Shown here: piece after piece, positions 1 through 9,899 of the stretch
Layout: every line of letters starts with the position of its first letter
Position numbering within the stretch: position 1 is the stretch's first letter
NCBI RefSeq assembly: GCF_017922435.1
Contig: NZ_VDEZ01000001.1
Span: 558,001-622,000 of the forward strand
DNA from: Thalassospira sp. ER-Se-21-Dark
GTDB lineage: Bacteria; Pseudomonadota; Alphaproteobacteria; Rhodospirillales; Thalassospiraceae
Direction of reading: 5' to 3'
Length of the DNA stretch: 64,000 nucleotides
Made by a program: the position numbers and the translations under genes
The notes under the pieces: model-generated
Told to the model about the DNA's origin: nothing
Databases searched by the model: none
Seen by the model: only the letters and a program-made list of their open reading frames with translations

Positions 1-246
1 ACGATCAAGTGCCTGTGCAACGTCATCAGGGTGATAGGCCTCAAGCTCAGCCAGAAGACTTTCCGCCTGATCCTTCAGTTCCGGCTTCCAGGGCAGCAAT
101 TGTTTCAGAAAGATCGGCAATGCGGCGCGCGAGCTGAGCCAGCTCGTCATCTCGACTGCCAGATGCATCGGAAGCGGTCTTGGCCCCGCCCGCCTCTGAT
201 TTTCGCGTTTTGGCGGAAGCGGTTTTTGTTTTGGCGGACTGATCAT
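1..246 (-). CDS. Alpha/beta hydrolase of the PHA synthase/depolymerase-like group, N-terminal part only
   Basis: The gene enters from the left edge on the minus strand; only the first 82 codons are in the window. I chose the ATG at 246 because a strong Shine-Dalgarno (GGGGAAG) lies directly upstream. The segment around residues 20-55 reads GPRPLPMHLA, then WLSSRAALP and LPWKPEL, which I recall from the N-termini of Rhodospirillales alpha/beta hydrolases related to PHA synthases. The catalytic part lies outside the window, so the function rests on that N-terminus and on phaR nearby. The reading frame overlaps the preceding gene by 200 nt in a different frame. A shorter start at 150 is possible. 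Confidence 0.6.
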   Translation of the reverse strand, partial: MISPPKQKPLPPKRENQRRAGPRPLPMHLAVEMTSWLSSRAALPIFLKQLLPWKPELKDQAESLLAELEAYHPDDVAQALDR

Positions 247-859
247 TCTTCCCCTGCCCCTTTGCAGCGTTTTTTGCGGCACGTTTGGTTTTGGAAGTCT
301 TGTTGGCTTCATCGGCGGCGGATGTTTGTGCGCTGTCTTTATCGGATGTCTGCCCGCCAGTGTTACCGGCAGCATCCGCGACATCCGGTTCAGCTTTTGC
401 AGTGTCTGGTTTTGGCGTCATCCCGGCCATACCAGCCATGGCAGACATATCGGGCGCAAACGGCATGCCCGCGAACGGGGATGCCGGCAGTTCGCGTGCG
501 GCCTTGGCCATCTGATCGAGCATCGCCTGCAAAGGATTGGCCGCCGCCATGGCATCGCCCATCGGGTTGCCGATTGGATTTCCAACACCGGATGCGGGAT
601 GCTGGCCCATCGCCATTTGACCGATCAGCTTGCCCCAGGCTTCAAAGCCTTCACCCATGCGGGTGGTATCGGCACCAAGGGATGCATAAAGGCGCCCGAT
701 GGCACTGGCGGCATGGGCACCGTCAGCGGTTGCAGCGACCTGTTGGCGCCAGAGTTCAAGAAACTGCCGGGCAAGTTGGTCAAGCCGTTCGTCATCGGCG
801 TCTGATGACGAAGCCCCTGTGGTTTGTGATTGGTCGGGGTCGTTCGTAGCCTTGGCCAT
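47..859 (-). CDS. Putative PHA-granule-associated protein with lysine-rich, histone-like C-terminal segment
   Basis: This 270-residue protein has no signal peptide or membrane segment. Residues 21-85 are helical with conserved-looking tryptophans. Residues 85-150 are rich in Met, Gly, Ala and Pro. Residues 187-227 form a Lys/Ala/Thr-rich basic stretch (KTKRAAKNAAK, AKTKTASAKTRK), followed by a short amphipathic helix. PHA-granule proteins such as PhaM and PhaF combine a granule-binding part with such a basic DNA-binding tail. The position between phaR and a PHA-type hydrolase supports that idea, but no family was recognised with certainty. Its last 200 nt are shared, in another frame, with the downstream gene. 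It is divergent from phaR across a 339-bp gap. Confidence 0.6.
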   Translation of the reverse strand: MAKATNDPDQSQTTGASSSDADDERLDQLARQFLELWRQQVAATADGAHAASAIGRLYASLGADTTRMGEGFEAWGKLIGQMAMGQHPASGVGNPIGNPMGDAMAAANPLQAMLDQMAKAARELPASPFAGMPFAPDMSAMAGMAGMTPKPDTAKAEPDVADAAGNTGGQTSDKDSAQTSAADEANKTSKTKRAAKNAAKGQGKNDQSAKTKTASAKTRKSEAGGAKTASDASGSRDDELAQLARRIADLSETIAALEAGTEGSGGKSSG

Positions 860-1198
860 CGGCGATACCCTTATTGTTCCCAGTATTGTTCAGATGCGAC
901 GCGTATCTGTTGGCGACCACTATAAGAGGTTGAGGGTCGCGGGAAAACGAATTCCCGTGCTGTGGCGCAACAAACGGTATCCAAAGTTGTTTTTCGCACT
1001 GCACTTCGCGTTGAATACTGGACACATTGGAAAATTCGCGGCACTCTCACAGTCTTCTGAGCGAATGCAAAATCGAAAATGCTGCGCAACATCGTAAACG
1101 CAACAATGTGAATTGCCGGGGCGCAAAGCAGGTGGAACGACACCACCAGAAGGTTCGCCAGACATACGTCCGGGAAACAGGGAAGCAGGAAAGACGCC
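860..1198. promoter_or_regulatory. Divergent intergenic region upstream of phaR
   Basis: This 339-bp gap separates the PHA-associated gene (minus) from phaR (plus) and must hold both promoters. It contains several TGC/GCA-rich half sites (for example around 1000-1010 and 1080-1090). PhaR proteins are known to bind such sequences and to repress their own gene and phasin genes, so self-regulation is plausible. I could not fix a single operator. No coding sequence is convincing here. Confidence 0.35.
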
Positions 1199-1816
1199 AT
1201 GACCAACAAGAAATCAGATGATCAGGACCGCATCGTTATCAAGAAATATGCGAACCGCCGCCTCTATAACACAGCGACCAGTTCCTATGTGACGCTTGAT
1301 CACCTTTCGCAGATGGTCAAAGACAATACCGACTTTGTTGTCTATGACGCGAAATCGGGTGAAGACATCACCCGTCCGGTCCTTACCCAGATTATTGTCG
1401 AGGAAGAAAACAAGGGGCAGAACCTCCTGCCGATCAGCTTCCTGCGCCAATTGATCGGTTTTTATGGCGACAGCCTTCAGGGGCTGGTGCCGAGCTACCT
1501 TGAACAGGCAATGCGCGCCTTTGGCCATAATCAGGAACAGATGCGCGAATATATGCAGGGCACCATGCAGGGCATGTTCCCGTTTGGCCAGTTCGAGGAA
1601 ATGAACAAACAGAACATCGCGCTGTTTGAACAGACGATGAAGATGTTCTCGCCCTTCATGCAGGATGAAAACGGTGAGCCGACCGGCGACGGCCCGAAAA
1701 AGCCGACAGCACCCGGTGCTGCGAAATCCGATGCGTCGCTTGATGAGCTGAAAAGCCAGCTTGAAGCCATGCAGGCGCAGCTTAACAATCTTGCCGGTGG
1801 CAAATCCGGCAAATAA
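1199..1816 (+). CDS. phaR: Polyhydroxyalkanoate synthesis repressor PhaR
   Basis: This 205-residue protein starts with the characteristic PHB/PHA accumulation-regulator DNA-binding domain (IVIKKYANRRLYNTATSSYV at about residues 12-31, then a VTLDHLSQMV-like helix). A second conserved helical region follows (LLPISFLRQLIGFYGDSLQ, about 80-100), and a helical tail ends in a short coiled coil. PhaR senses PHA granules: free protein represses phasin and phaR genes and is titrated onto nascent polymer. GGAAAG sits about 7 nt before the ATG. A strong terminator follows. The neighbouring granule-like and hydrolase genes make this a PHA locus. Confidence 0.97.
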   Translation: MTNKKSDDQDRIVIKKYANRRLYNTATSSYVTLDHLSQMVKDNTDFVVYDAKSGEDITRPVLTQIIVEEENKGQNLLPISFLRQLIGFYGDSLQGLVPSYLEQAMRAFGHNQEQMREYMQGTMQGMFPFGQFEEMNKQNIALFEQTMKMFSPFMQDENGEPTGDGPKKPTAPGAAKSDASLDELKSQLEAMQAQLNNLAGGKSGK

Positions 1817-1849
1817 GGCCCCCGGCCCGCATCCCGGGCTCTGAGATCA

Positions 1850-1886
1850 AAAAGGCGAAGCTGCCATAGCGCACTTCGCCTTTTTT
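1850..1886 (+). terminator. Rho-independent terminator after phaR
   Basis: AAGGCGAAG at 1852-1860 pairs with CTTCGCCTT ending in a run of six T (1874-1886). The loop is 13 nt. It lies about 35 nt past the phaR stop codon. Confidence 0.85.
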
Positions 1887-2098
1887 CATGCCCGCATGAG
1901 ATCGGGCGGCAAACAATGCCCGCAGCATGCCCAAGCCGTCCGGCACCAATCCTGCATAAATTTTTCGTTAACACTTTCAGAACGCCCGGCACCGCCGAAA
2001 GGCGGCAATTTTTGCCGGGTGAATGCCATGACCACGCACCAAAACCCACGGAGTCCCGAAATACACAGGCAACAATGACCCAATAAACCGAAAAACAC

Positions 2099-2455
2099 AT
2101 GACCGCGATCACACCGATTTCCATGCTCCCGGCCCGCAGGACCGAAACTGCGAGCAGTGGAACCGATGGTCCTGCCGGGATCGGGATCGAACAACTGACG
2201 CAATTTTCACCTGTGGAAAAAATTGCGCAGGGTGGTGGCGCGTGGCTGCAACCCCATGATCTTGTGGGCAGTGCAGCATTCTGGACCCAGCTTCTGGGTC
2301 AGATCCTACCTCAGGAAAACCTTTTGCAACCGCCGGTCATTCAGTCCGCGCATGCCAGCTATGCGCTTCATCACAAACCAGACAGCGTAGAAACGAACGT
2401 CTTTTTTTCGCCTTCTGCACTAGACAAAGACAGCTCGATTGACCTATATAGCTAG
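2099..2455 (+). CDS. Small hypothetical protein
   Basis: A 118-codon frame starts with ATG and ends 168 nt before the XRE regulator. The product has no signal peptide, no membrane segment and no motif I recognise; residues 45-75 (AWLQPHDLVGSAAFWTQLLGQ) look like an amphipathic helix. Support is limited to an open frame of this length on the same strand as its neighbours with ordinary codon use. It could be a chance frame. Confidence 0.4.
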   Translation: MTAITPISMLPARRTETASSGTDGPAGIGIEQLTQFSPVEKIAQGGGAWLQPHDLVGSAAFWTQLLGQILPQENLLQPPVIQSAHASYALHHKPDSVETNVFFSPSALDKDSSIDLYS

Positions 2456-2623
2456 CTTCTGGCGGAAAGCTGTAATGATTATCTGACCAATGTTCAGGTA
2501 CAGGTCATCAAAATCGCAGTGCCTGAAAGGTGCCGCGATGGGTGTGACATATCGGGAAAAACAACGAACCCGACAGCATCCGAAGTGGGGAATAATAACT
2601 GGCGGTTGATAACGGATTATAAA

Positions 2624-3019
2624 ATGACTGAGAATGCTCAAAACGAAGAACCGAAACGCGCAAACCGCGCCACAGACACTGACCGTTATGTTGGTCAGCG
2701 CATCCGCGAACGTCGCATCATGCTGGGTCTTTCCCAGCAGCAGATGGCGGATCTGATTGGCGTTACCTATCAGCAGGCTCACAAATACGAGCGCGGCATT
2801 AACCGCATCTCTGCTGGTCGCCTTTATGAGATCTCCCAGGTACTTGGCGTTCCGGTAAGCTATTTCTATGAAGGCCTGGAAGGCAATCAGGAAACCGAGC
2901 TCAATGCGCGTCAGCGTATGTGCCTGGAACTTGCGCGCAACTTCGCAAGCATCAAGCACGAGAAGCATCAGGAAGCACTGAGCCAGATGGCTCGCGCTCT
3001 TGCCGATCAGGCTGCTTAA
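2624..3019 (+). CDS. XRE-family helix-turn-helix transcriptional regulator
   Basis: This 131-residue protein carries a Cro/C1-type HTH at about residues 22-78. The recognisable core is IRERRIMLGLSQQQMADLIG, then VTYQQAHKYERGINRISAGRL, typical of small alphaproteobacterial XRE regulators. A short helical tail follows, and there is no sensor domain. The frame is open upstream to 2519, but the ATG at 2624 begins the conserved part and gives the usual length. The targets cannot be told from sequence. A strong terminator isolates it from the next gene. Confidence 0.9.
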   Translation: MTENAQNEEPKRANRATDTDRYVGQRIRERRIMLGLSQQQMADLIGVTYQQAHKYERGINRISAGRLYEISQVLGVPVSYFYEGLEGNQETELNARQRMCLELARNFASIKHEKHQEALSQMARALADQAA

Positions 3020-3049
3020 GTCCGCATATCCGGACCATAGTGCCACCAC

Positions 3050-3090
3050 AAAAAAGGCTGCCTTCTGCATTGCGAAGGCAGCCTTTTTTT
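3050..3090 (+). terminator. Rho-independent terminator after the XRE gene
   Basis: AAGGCTGCCTTC pairs with GAAGGCAGCCTT, a 12-bp stem with a small loop, followed by a T run to 3090. The run of A on the left makes it able to work in both directions. Confidence 0.9.
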
Positions 3091-3192
3091 ATTTATTAAC
3101 CGCACCTTAGCCCGCCCCTGCGATACTAAAAAAACGCACCGATACTTTCCGCGTCGCCCGTCACGGACAGCCCCATCCGGAGAAGCCCTAAC

Positions 3193-3903
3193 ATGAACTT
3201 GCTGTACACATTCTTCTCCTGCCTTATATTTGCCTTTGCAAACCCGGCCATTGCATCAGCCCAAGATCTACCAAGCATGGTTGACAAGTATTTCTTTGAT
3301 ACAGATCCACCGCATGGCGCACTGATTTTTCAGCAGCGCCAATCATTTGAGGCAGTTGCACTTAGGAAAGTAACCGGCAGTTTTTTCACCCACGTTGGTA
3401 TCATCCGGGTTACTGGTGGTGGACCTTACGTGATGCAATCCTCTTCTGAAACTGACGGGGTAGAAGAGGTACCAATGGATGAGTTTATCAATGCCGGTAC
3501 CAATCAAGATTTTGCGATCTATGTCGACGCCAAGGATATCCGTGGATATGGCCATTTGAACCATCCGGCATCAGAAGCCGCCTATGACTTCTATCACCTG
3601 CCCTACGACAGATATCTCATGCCAGGCACCGATGCGTTTTACAGCGCAGAACTGATCTTTGAACTCTTCAAAAAAGTCGGCCACCCGATCGGCGAGAAGA
3701 CCAGCCTGGCACTGCTTAATCGGAATCAAGCCGCCAGCCTGAGTACCCTGTTTCCCGACTGGCAGAACCACCCTGTTTGCAAAGGTAACCTCCTTGATGA
3801 ACAAATGTGCCTACAGCGTATCGGCTTGCAGAAAATCGTCATTCCCGACAGCTTGGCAAACGATCCAAAGCTTCGCCCCTTCATGACGACATATGCCAAC
3901 TGA
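3193..3903 (+). CDS. Exported YiiX/YebB-like (permuted NlpC/P60) protein with Cys-to-Ser change
   Basis: The 236-residue product has a signal peptide (residues 1-23, cleavage near ASA-QD). The fold signature of the YiiX/YebB permuted NlpC/P60 group is visible: PPHGALIFQQR at about 39, FTHVGIIRV at about 65 with the catalytic-type His, and LPYDRYLMPGTDAFYSAELIFELF at about 135. In active relatives the last motif reads Y-C-S-E-L; here it is Y-S-A-E-L, so the nucleophilic Cys is missing. The protein may be inactive, Ser-dependent or a binding protein. It probably acts in the periplasm on lipid or peptidoglycan amides, but the substrate is unknown. Confidence 0.75.
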   Translation: MNLLYTFFSCLIFAFANPAIASAQDLPSMVDKYFFDTDPPHGALIFQQRQSFEAVALRKVTGSFFTHVGIIRVTGGGPYVMQSSSETDGVEEVPMDEFINAGTNQDFAIYVDAKDIRGYGHLNHPASEAAYDFYHLPYDRYLMPGTDAFYSAELIFELFKKVGHPIGEKTSLALLNRNQAASLSTLFPDWQNHPVCKGNLLDEQMCLQRIGLQKIVIPDSLANDPKLRPFMTTYAN

Positions 3904-4075
3904 CGATAATTCCCAAAGGCGGCCTGAGCGATCAACACGGCTTCACGCGAAACCAGAGCACTCGAACTGAGGGTAGAAGTCATTCACAGTACGACTCACA
4001 AGACAACTTTCCCGCAGCGGTTTACCCTTGGCACGCATTGGCTTTGCGACCAGAACTGCCCCCACAAAAGCACTG

Positions 4076-4112
4076 AAAACAAAAAGACCGGCATCATGGC
4101 ACCGGTCTTTCA
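4076..4112 (-). terminator. Rho-independent terminator after proB
   Basis: AAAGACCGG at 4083-4091 pairs with CCGGTCTTT at 4102-4110. Read on the minus strand the hairpin is followed by TTTTTGTTTTC, so it serves the proB transcript, whose stop codon lies about 28 nt upstream. Confidence 0.85.
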
Positions 4113-4137
4113 CAATCCACGAGGTAACAGCTTTCGG

Positions 4138-6320
<2,183 letters not shown>

Positions 6321-6398
6321 TTATCACTTTATATTGGCTCCCCGGTGCGCGAGGAACGCGCAGCGACGGGGTCCGAAATTCTATATCACATAAAACAA

Positions 6399-6427
6399 GG
6401 GAGGAATGATTGCTCATTCCTCCCTCG
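6399..6427 (-). terminator. Terminator between rpmA and obgE
   Basis: GGGAGGAATGA pairs with TCATTCCTCCC around a 6-nt loop. On the minus strand it is followed by TTGTTTTATG. It sits between the rpmA stop and the obgE start, so it probably ends or attenuates the ribosomal-protein transcript. Confidence 0.75.
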
Positions 6428-6463
6428 AAAATCTTGCTACGTATCGCGCAGCCGACGGGAGGC

Positions 6464-6724
6464 TTACGCCTCGGCCGGAACGACGGTTACGTAGGTACGA
6501 CCCTTGAAGCCCGACTTGAACTGGACAGAACCGTTCACAGTCGCAAACAGGGTGTGGTCTTTGGCGAGGCCAACATTGTCACCGGCATGGAACTTGGTGC
6601 CACGCTGACGAACGAGAATGTTGCCTGCAACAACTGCCTGACCACCGAATTTTTTAACGCCGAGACGGCGACCTTCGGAGTCACGACCGTTGCGCGAACT
6701 ACCACCAGCTTTCTTATGAGCCAT
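6464..6724 (-). CDS. rpmA: 50S ribosomal protein L27
   Basis: This is an 86-residue L27 of usual length. The N-terminus is [20 protein letters not shown], typical for L27 without the cleaved firmicute-type extension, followed by [28 protein letters not shown]27 lies near the peptidyl-transferase centre and stabilises tRNA there. It is 35 nt downstream of rplU. Confidence 0.98.
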   Translation of the reverse strand: MAHKKAGGSSRNGRDSEGRRLGVKKFGGQAVVAGNILVRQRGTKFHAGDNVGLAKDHTLFATVNGSVQFKSGFKGRTYVTVVPAEA

Positions 6725-6759
6725 GAAACTCTCCTAAAACTGCATCTCAACCTGATAAA

Positions 6760-7071
6760 TCAGGCTTTGATGTCCTTGATGCGCAGAACAGTCAGGTTCT
6801 GGCGATGACCATTTTTACGACGGTAGTTATGCCGGCGCTTTTTCTTGAAAACGATCACCTTGTCGCCCTTGGCCTGCTCGAGAACTTCTGCGGTAACAGA
6901 AGCACCTTTGACCAACGGAGCACCAACCTTCGGCGCACCGTCGCCAGCAACCATGAGAACTTCTTCAAGTTTCACGGTGTCACCGGCCTGGGCAGCGATC
7001 TTTTCGACTTTGATAACGTCGTTGGCAGCAACTTTATACTGTTTGCCGCCAGTTTTGATGATTGCGTACAT
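6760..7071 (-). CDS. rplU: 50S ribosomal protein L21
   Basis: The 103-residue protein begins [20 protein letters not shown], the L21 hallmark, and ends with the basic block [25 protein letters not shown] that binds 23S rRNA. It is the first gene of the rplU-rpmA-obgE-proB run. Its promoter must lie in the roughly 315-bp gap before the tRNA gene. Confidence 0.98.
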   Translation of the reverse strand: MYAIIKTGGKQYKVAANDVIKVEKIAAQAGDTVKLEEVLMVAGDGAPKVGAPLVKGASVTAEVLEQAKGDKVIVFKKKRRHNYRRKNGHRQNLTVLRIKDIKA

Positions 7072-7387
7072 CTAAAAGTTCCTGAAAAACATTCTGGAAA
7101 CACAAACGCGCAGCTCGGTGCCGCTGCTAACAGATACCGAACCGCTGCGAAGAACGGGTGAATTACCGCTTTTGCCTCGAAGAGTCAACCACAGAGTGAC
7201 CTTTTACGCCGCCCGGGACGGCAGGCCAAAGCCGCAGATTTGCGCGAGCTTGCCAGACTTGCAAACCGGTTCAAACATCGCGCCCCAAAAGCCCAGGCAA
7301 AAGAGTTCGGTGAAATTTGAGATTTCCCTCTTGCAATCTGGCGCTCATCCCGGTAAACACCGCCTCGAACGCCAAGACCACACATGC

Positions 7388-7477
<90 letters not shown>

Positions 7478-8023
7478 TTTTCCAGATGAACAAAGCTCGC
7501 TAAATTGTAAAGCTCGGGTGCTTCTGTGAGATGCGGAACTTGAAGAATGGTGGCCATCAATCAACTTCGCTACCAAATTTGACCCAGACACCAATCCAAA
7601 CAAAACTTGCTAATCGTGTACGAGCTAAAGTTACAAATGCTACGCTTATGAGATGTTGACCAAAATCTTATAAATACTCTCCATAAAAAGCCCCCCCGTT
7701 TGATCACGATCACTGTAAATTGCGCTGGACCTTGCTTGGAAAATCCTGGAAAGAGAGAAGTGCTCGGATGATAAAAATGCCCCTCGCGTAATACCGAAAC
7801 AATACTCTTCCAAACTGATACTTCAATTCTCTATAAACTTCCCACATTGCCTGACATTCCGTTAAATGAAACCTTGATGCACTTGCTCATTGATACACCA
7901 GCAAGCTCAACAGGACTCGTTACTATGTCTTTAATCGAGTTCGGAAATGTGCACCGGAAGCCCGCAAGCCAAGTCTACCTTCATTATATAACAGGAAACA
8001 GAAGACGCTAACTGACGGCCCAC
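7478..8023. other. AT-rich gap next to tRNA-Ser with a possible decayed reading frame
   Basis: About 545 bp with clearly lower GC than the surroundings. On the plus strand a frame is open from 7775 to the stop at 8009-8011 (78 codons), with protein-like composition (for example LPTLPDIPLNETLMHLLID), but it lacks a start codon near its beginning and a ribosome binding site. It may be the tail of a broken gene. No copy of the tRNA 3' end that would mark an attachment site was seen. Confidence 0.35.
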
Positions 8024-8848
8024 TCAACACGTCGCCTGCGCATCTATGGATCGCCGAGTGAGCTCAACAACTTGCCTAATCCCCTTCTCAAGGCTGGTTT
8101 TAGGACTCCAGCCTGGCACTTTTCCCCGGATAGGAGTTATTGGAGTACGGCCCTGAATCTCACCTGGAATCACTTTGGCATCCGTTTCAGAAGCAATAGC
8201 ATTCGCTACGTCTAAGATTGATACCCATTCGAAACTAGTTACATCGTAGGGACCCTGACTTAACCTCAGAGAAATTGCTCGTTCCAGCGCTTCGTGTGCG
8301 TCCTCCATATAAACGAACTGACGCATCTCCTCCCCTGTCGTGATCATGCGTATTTCTCCGGAAGTAAGTGCTTGCCAAACAAAATCGCAAATAACGTGAG
8401 ATCGCTGAGAGACCTGCTCCAAGCCACCGTAAACGTTCCATAATCTAACATTCCCCCCCCCAATGAGACCTGTCCACACTTCGCCCAAACGCTTTGTAAC
8501 ACCATAGACTGTGTCAATCTCTTCAGCTAGTTGACTAGAAACGAATAAAAAAGGAACACCGCCCTCAGAAAGCTGAGGCAATAAATTTGACAAGAGCTTC
8601 ACGTTCCAATCCAGCTGTCGAAATTGTGCATCTCGTTGGTACAAATATTTTGAACCTCCAACATCCCAAGCAAGAATGTAAACGTAATCAAATTCTGAAA
8701 AATCAAACTTGAAGTTACGCGCATCCATTGCAGGGTCTAATTTCAGATCAAACGTCGTCACACGGTAGCCTCGAGAAGCTAAAAATTTGCAGAATGGCCT
8801 TCCAACATAGCCATCTCCGCCAATCACCATAATTTGATTTGAAATCAT
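8024..8848 (-). CDS. NAD-dependent epimerase/dehydratase (nucleotide-sugar type)
   Basis: This 274-residue extended short-chain dehydrogenase has the N-terminal Rossmann motif IGGDGYVG (residues 8-15), the catalytic YGVTK (Tyr-x-x-x-Lys), a preceding SS, and WNVYGG after it, as in UDP-sugar epimerases and dehydratases. I placed the start at the ATG at 8848, just before the nucleotide-binding strand, rather than at 8869. The substrate is unknown, though surface-sugar synthesis is typical. It stands alone, and its base composition is lower in GC than the core genes on both sides, which suggests transfer. Confidence 0.8.
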   Translation of the reverse strand: MISNQIMVIGGDGYVGRPFCKFLASRGYRVTTFDLKLDPAMDARNFKFDFSEFDYVYILAWDVGGSKYLYQRDAQFRQLDWNVKLLSNLLPQLSEGGVPFLFVSSQLAEEIDTVYGVTKRLGEVWTGLIGGGNVRLWNVYGGLEQVSQRSHVICDFVWQALTSGEIRMITTGEEMRQFVYMEDAHEALERAISLRLSQGPYDVTSFEWVSILDVANAIASETDAKVIPGEIQGRTPITPIRGKVPGWSPKTSLEKGIRQVVELTRRSIDAQATC

Positions 8849-8869
8849 GAAAACGAACCCAACTCCCAA

Positions 8870-9317
8870 TCAAAGTCAAATCGATAAATTTAGTAGCATT
8901 TTGTTTATATTTAAGAGACGTTAGCTCCAATGACATTAGCTTCTGCGTTGCAATTAGCGTCTAAGATCAAGTTCACAACCTCTTCGAGGTGCATCTTTCA
9001 ATAGTGTTTAAGAGCACGGTCTAGTGACAACATCTTAATGCTTTCCGCAAAGGGTATTTTCCGAATGCTCTAAGAAGCCTAACAAATTCAACTTGCAACC
9101 CGATAACCACAGCTAACACTGGTTAAATCAAGTTATTCATCATCAAATTGACGGTGAAATCTTCTTTCAACATTAACGATAATTTTTCCGATAATAAACA
9201 AGTCTTGGCCGGCTAAAAACGACTCTCAAACGCCGTATCCCGCTTGCTATTTTTCAAAGGCACACTCAGTCTCTGACAATAAAATTCTAAGTTGTTCGAC
9301 TTTTCCTGTCCCCGCAG
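8870..9317. other. AT-rich gap with no recognisable gene
   Basis: About 450 bp of low-GC sequence between the epimerase and mntR. Both strands are interrupted by frequent stops; the longest plausible minus-strand fragment has about 33 codons. It looks like decayed or acquired sequence. No RNA gene or repeat was recognised. Confidence 0.4.
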
Positions 9318-9758
9318 TCAACGGCAGGAACATTTAAAGAAACCGCTCCTAAAAACCCTCAACGTCTCCTCACTCACATGATGTTCAATCCCCTCGGCAT
9401 CGAACTCCGCGACCTCGGGGTCGACGCCAATAGAGACGAGGAAGTTATAGACGATCTGGTGGCGTTCGCGACATTTTTTGGCGAGGGTTTCGCCTTTTTC
9501 TGTCAGGAAGATCGAGCGGTAGGGGCGTGAGGTGACGTAGCCGTCGCGTTCCAGGCGCTTGATGGTGTTATTCACCGTCGCCGCCGTTACGCCAAAGCGC
9601 TCGGCCAGGGCGACTGAGCGCGCTTCGCCTTCTTCGGCGATCAGATCGCCGATCATTTCCACGTAGTCTTCGGTCACTTCGCGGGCATGCGCGTCGCGCA
9701 GGCGCGCAAAAACTTCGGCCTTGTTGTGACGCGGGTTAAGCTGGGTGTCTTCGCCCAT
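9318..9758 (-). CDS. mntR: Manganese-dependent transcriptional regulator MntR (DtxR family)
   Basis: The 146-residue protein has an N-terminal winged helix (residues 26-90: VALAERFGVTAATVNNTIKRL, then GYVTSRPYRSIFLTEKG) and a metal-binding dimerisation domain. Likely Mn ligands match the family: Asp and Glu in EDYVEMI, His in RERHQIVYNFL, and Glu, Glu, His in EGIEHH. MntR with Mn2+ represses Mn importers. I chose the ATG at 9758, preceded by GGAG, over a TTG four codons upstream. It diverges from the importer operon, with a matching operator between them. Confidence 0.93.
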   Translation of the reverse strand: MGEDTQLNPRHNKAEVFARLRDAHAREVTEDYVEMIGDLIAEEGEARSVALAERFGVTAATVNNTIKRLERDGYVTSRPYRSIFLTEKGETLAKKCRERHQIVYNFLVSIGVDPEVAEFDAEGIEHHVSEETLRVFRSGFFKCSCR

Positions 9759-9814
9759 TGAATTCTCCAATCCAGACTCCTGAAACCTTCATAACAAGTA
9801 AGTTGGCAAATAGC

Positions 9815-9834
9815 AATTTAGCCTTGACTAACTT
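9815..9834 (+). promoter_or_regulatory. Putative MntR operator
   Basis: AATTTAGCCTTGACTAACTT matches the enterobacterial mntH MntR box (AACATAGCCTTTGCTATGTT as I recall it) at 14 of 20 positions and is an imperfect dyad. It lies between divergent mntR and the Mn/Zn importer genes and contains a TTGACT that could be a -35 element. Confidence 0.55.
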
Positions 9835-9899
9835 TAAAAGTCCGCACATAAATAGGGGACATTTACCAGAGTAATTCCAATTAGCTTTCGGATGCCCTG

